This document shows positions 6,086 to 6,589 of a stretch of 6,589 nt of DNA, one piece after another. Made by a program: the position numbers and the translations under genes. The DNA comes from Dehalococcoidia bacterium. Its GTDB lineage: Bacteria > Chloroflexota > Dehalococcoidia > Dehalococcoidales > UBA3254. The notes beneath the pieces were generated by a model. The model searched no databases, was not told the origin of the DNA, and was given only the letters and a program-made list of their open reading frames with translations. Numbering within the stretch: the first letter of the stretch is position 1; every line of letters starts with the position of its first letter. Location: positions 1 to 6,589 of the forward strand of contig JAUYDO010000244.1 of assembly GCA_030691835.1 (NCBI GenBank). Direction: 5' to 3'.

Positions 6086-6583
6086 CTACATATAACCGGA
6101 TTTGGGGGCGGGCAATTTCTTATATTCCGGCTTGGACTCGATGATATTCTGGATTAATTGAATAAGCTGTCTTAGCTTACTTGCCTGCGCATCATCGTTT
6201 CTTATGGAGTCATCCCACCATAGCTCCTTAACCTGAGAGCCGTATTGGACCTTGAAATAGTAGCTGGGATGCGGGGTCACCGTGCCTACCGGAGCTCCCG
6301 GAGGCACGGAGACCACAAATCTATCAGGATAGCTGAAGAAACCGATTTCCTGCATCTTCTGATAGATTGCATTCGTCTCTTCGCTGGCTAGAGAGAACCC
6401 CACCGTGATGGAGGTCTCCTGCACCATATCCTTTGTGTACGTTCCGTTGAAGGTATTTAGCTCATTCTTAGCTCCAATTCCGTACCTGAATACCAGGTTG
6501 AAACCGGATTGTGCGGGTCTGGGAGTGCCGCACCCGGCGATTAACAGGCATATAGCTATGATAGAAACCGCTAATCTTTTCAT
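6086..6583 (-). CDS. Predicted lipoprotein of unknown function
   Basis: A 165-residue protein with a lipoprotein signal peptide: Lys2-Arg3, a hydrophobic stretch (4-15), and a lipobox ending I-A-G-C with the acylated Cys at 18. It should be exported and anchored in a membrane. The mature part has an aromatic-rich domain with FRYGIGAKNELNTF (32-45), GTYTKDM (47-53), a predicted helix containing IYQKMQEIGFF (73-83), a Pro/Gly-rich loop (PPGAPVG, 94-100), LWWDD (121-125), and a C-terminal helix before the Pro/Lys-rich tail. I recall similar sequences among hypothetical proteins of Bacillus-type Firmicutes, but I cannot assign a function. ATG 6583 is chosen because the signal peptide begins immediately. 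A TTG at 6586 adds one residue, and the frame stays open to the window edge, so its ribosome site cannot be seen. GC is lower than in the hdr genes (sampled lines 37-60%). Confidence 0.8.
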   Translation of the reverse strand: MKRLAVSIIAICLLIAGCGTPRPAQSGFNLVFRYGIGAKNELNTFNGTYTKDMVQETSITVGFSLASEETNAIYQKMQEIGFFSYPDRFVVSVPPGAPVGTVTPHPSYYFKVQYGSQVKELWWDDSIRNDDAQASKLRQLIQLIQNIIESKPEYKKLPAPKSGYM

Positions 6584-6589
6584 CAATAG

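Overview
The window comes from an anaerobic bacterium. It carries a heterodisulfide-reductase-type operon (hdrC-hdrB-hdrA), the recombination ATPase gene rarA, and a small predicted lipoprotein gene, all on the minus strand. Coding sequence in the hdr genes is GC-rich, roughly 60-67% in the lines I sampled. The style of the HdrA protein (HdrA with a GltD-like NAD(P)H module built in) and the gene content would fit Chloroflexota (Dehalococcoidia-like) or an anaerobic Desulfobacterota-type lineage. That placement is inference from family resemblance only.

Layout, in the direction of transcription (right to left). At 6583-6086 is a lipoprotein of unknown function, with visibly lower GC than the hdr genes. 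Positions 6085-5811 are a 275-bp non-coding stretch holding a nested palindromic element (5945-6033), a good sigma70-type promoter (5926-5897) and the rarA leader. rarA lies at 5810-4476. A 129-bp gap (4475-4347) follows, with no recognisable terminator and only a weak promoter candidate. The hdr operon then runs hdrC (4346-3705), hdrB (3708-2806, overlapping hdrC by 4 bp) and hdrA (2805 to beyond the left edge, its ATG directly abutting the hdrB stop). HdrA is open for 935 codons and is cut by the window boundary. No tRNA, rRNA, CRISPR array, transposase or riboswitch was seen.

How the genes work together. HdrC (two cubane [4Fe-4S] sites) should pass electrons between HdrA's flavin/iron-sulfur relay and HdrB, whose two complete CCG cysteine motifs are those that bind the non-cubane clusters of the catalytic site in methanogen HdrB. 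HdrA is the notable protein. A complete glutamate-synthase-small-subunit-like (GltD/NfnB-like) FAD/NAD(P)H module of about 460 residues sits inside it, between the two cluster-binding parts of its ferredoxin insert. The simplest reading is a soluble Hdr complex that draws on, or delivers to, NAD(P)H directly, possibly by flavin-based electron bifurcation. The terminal substrate is not revealed by the window. rarA and the lipoprotein have no evident functional link to the operon.
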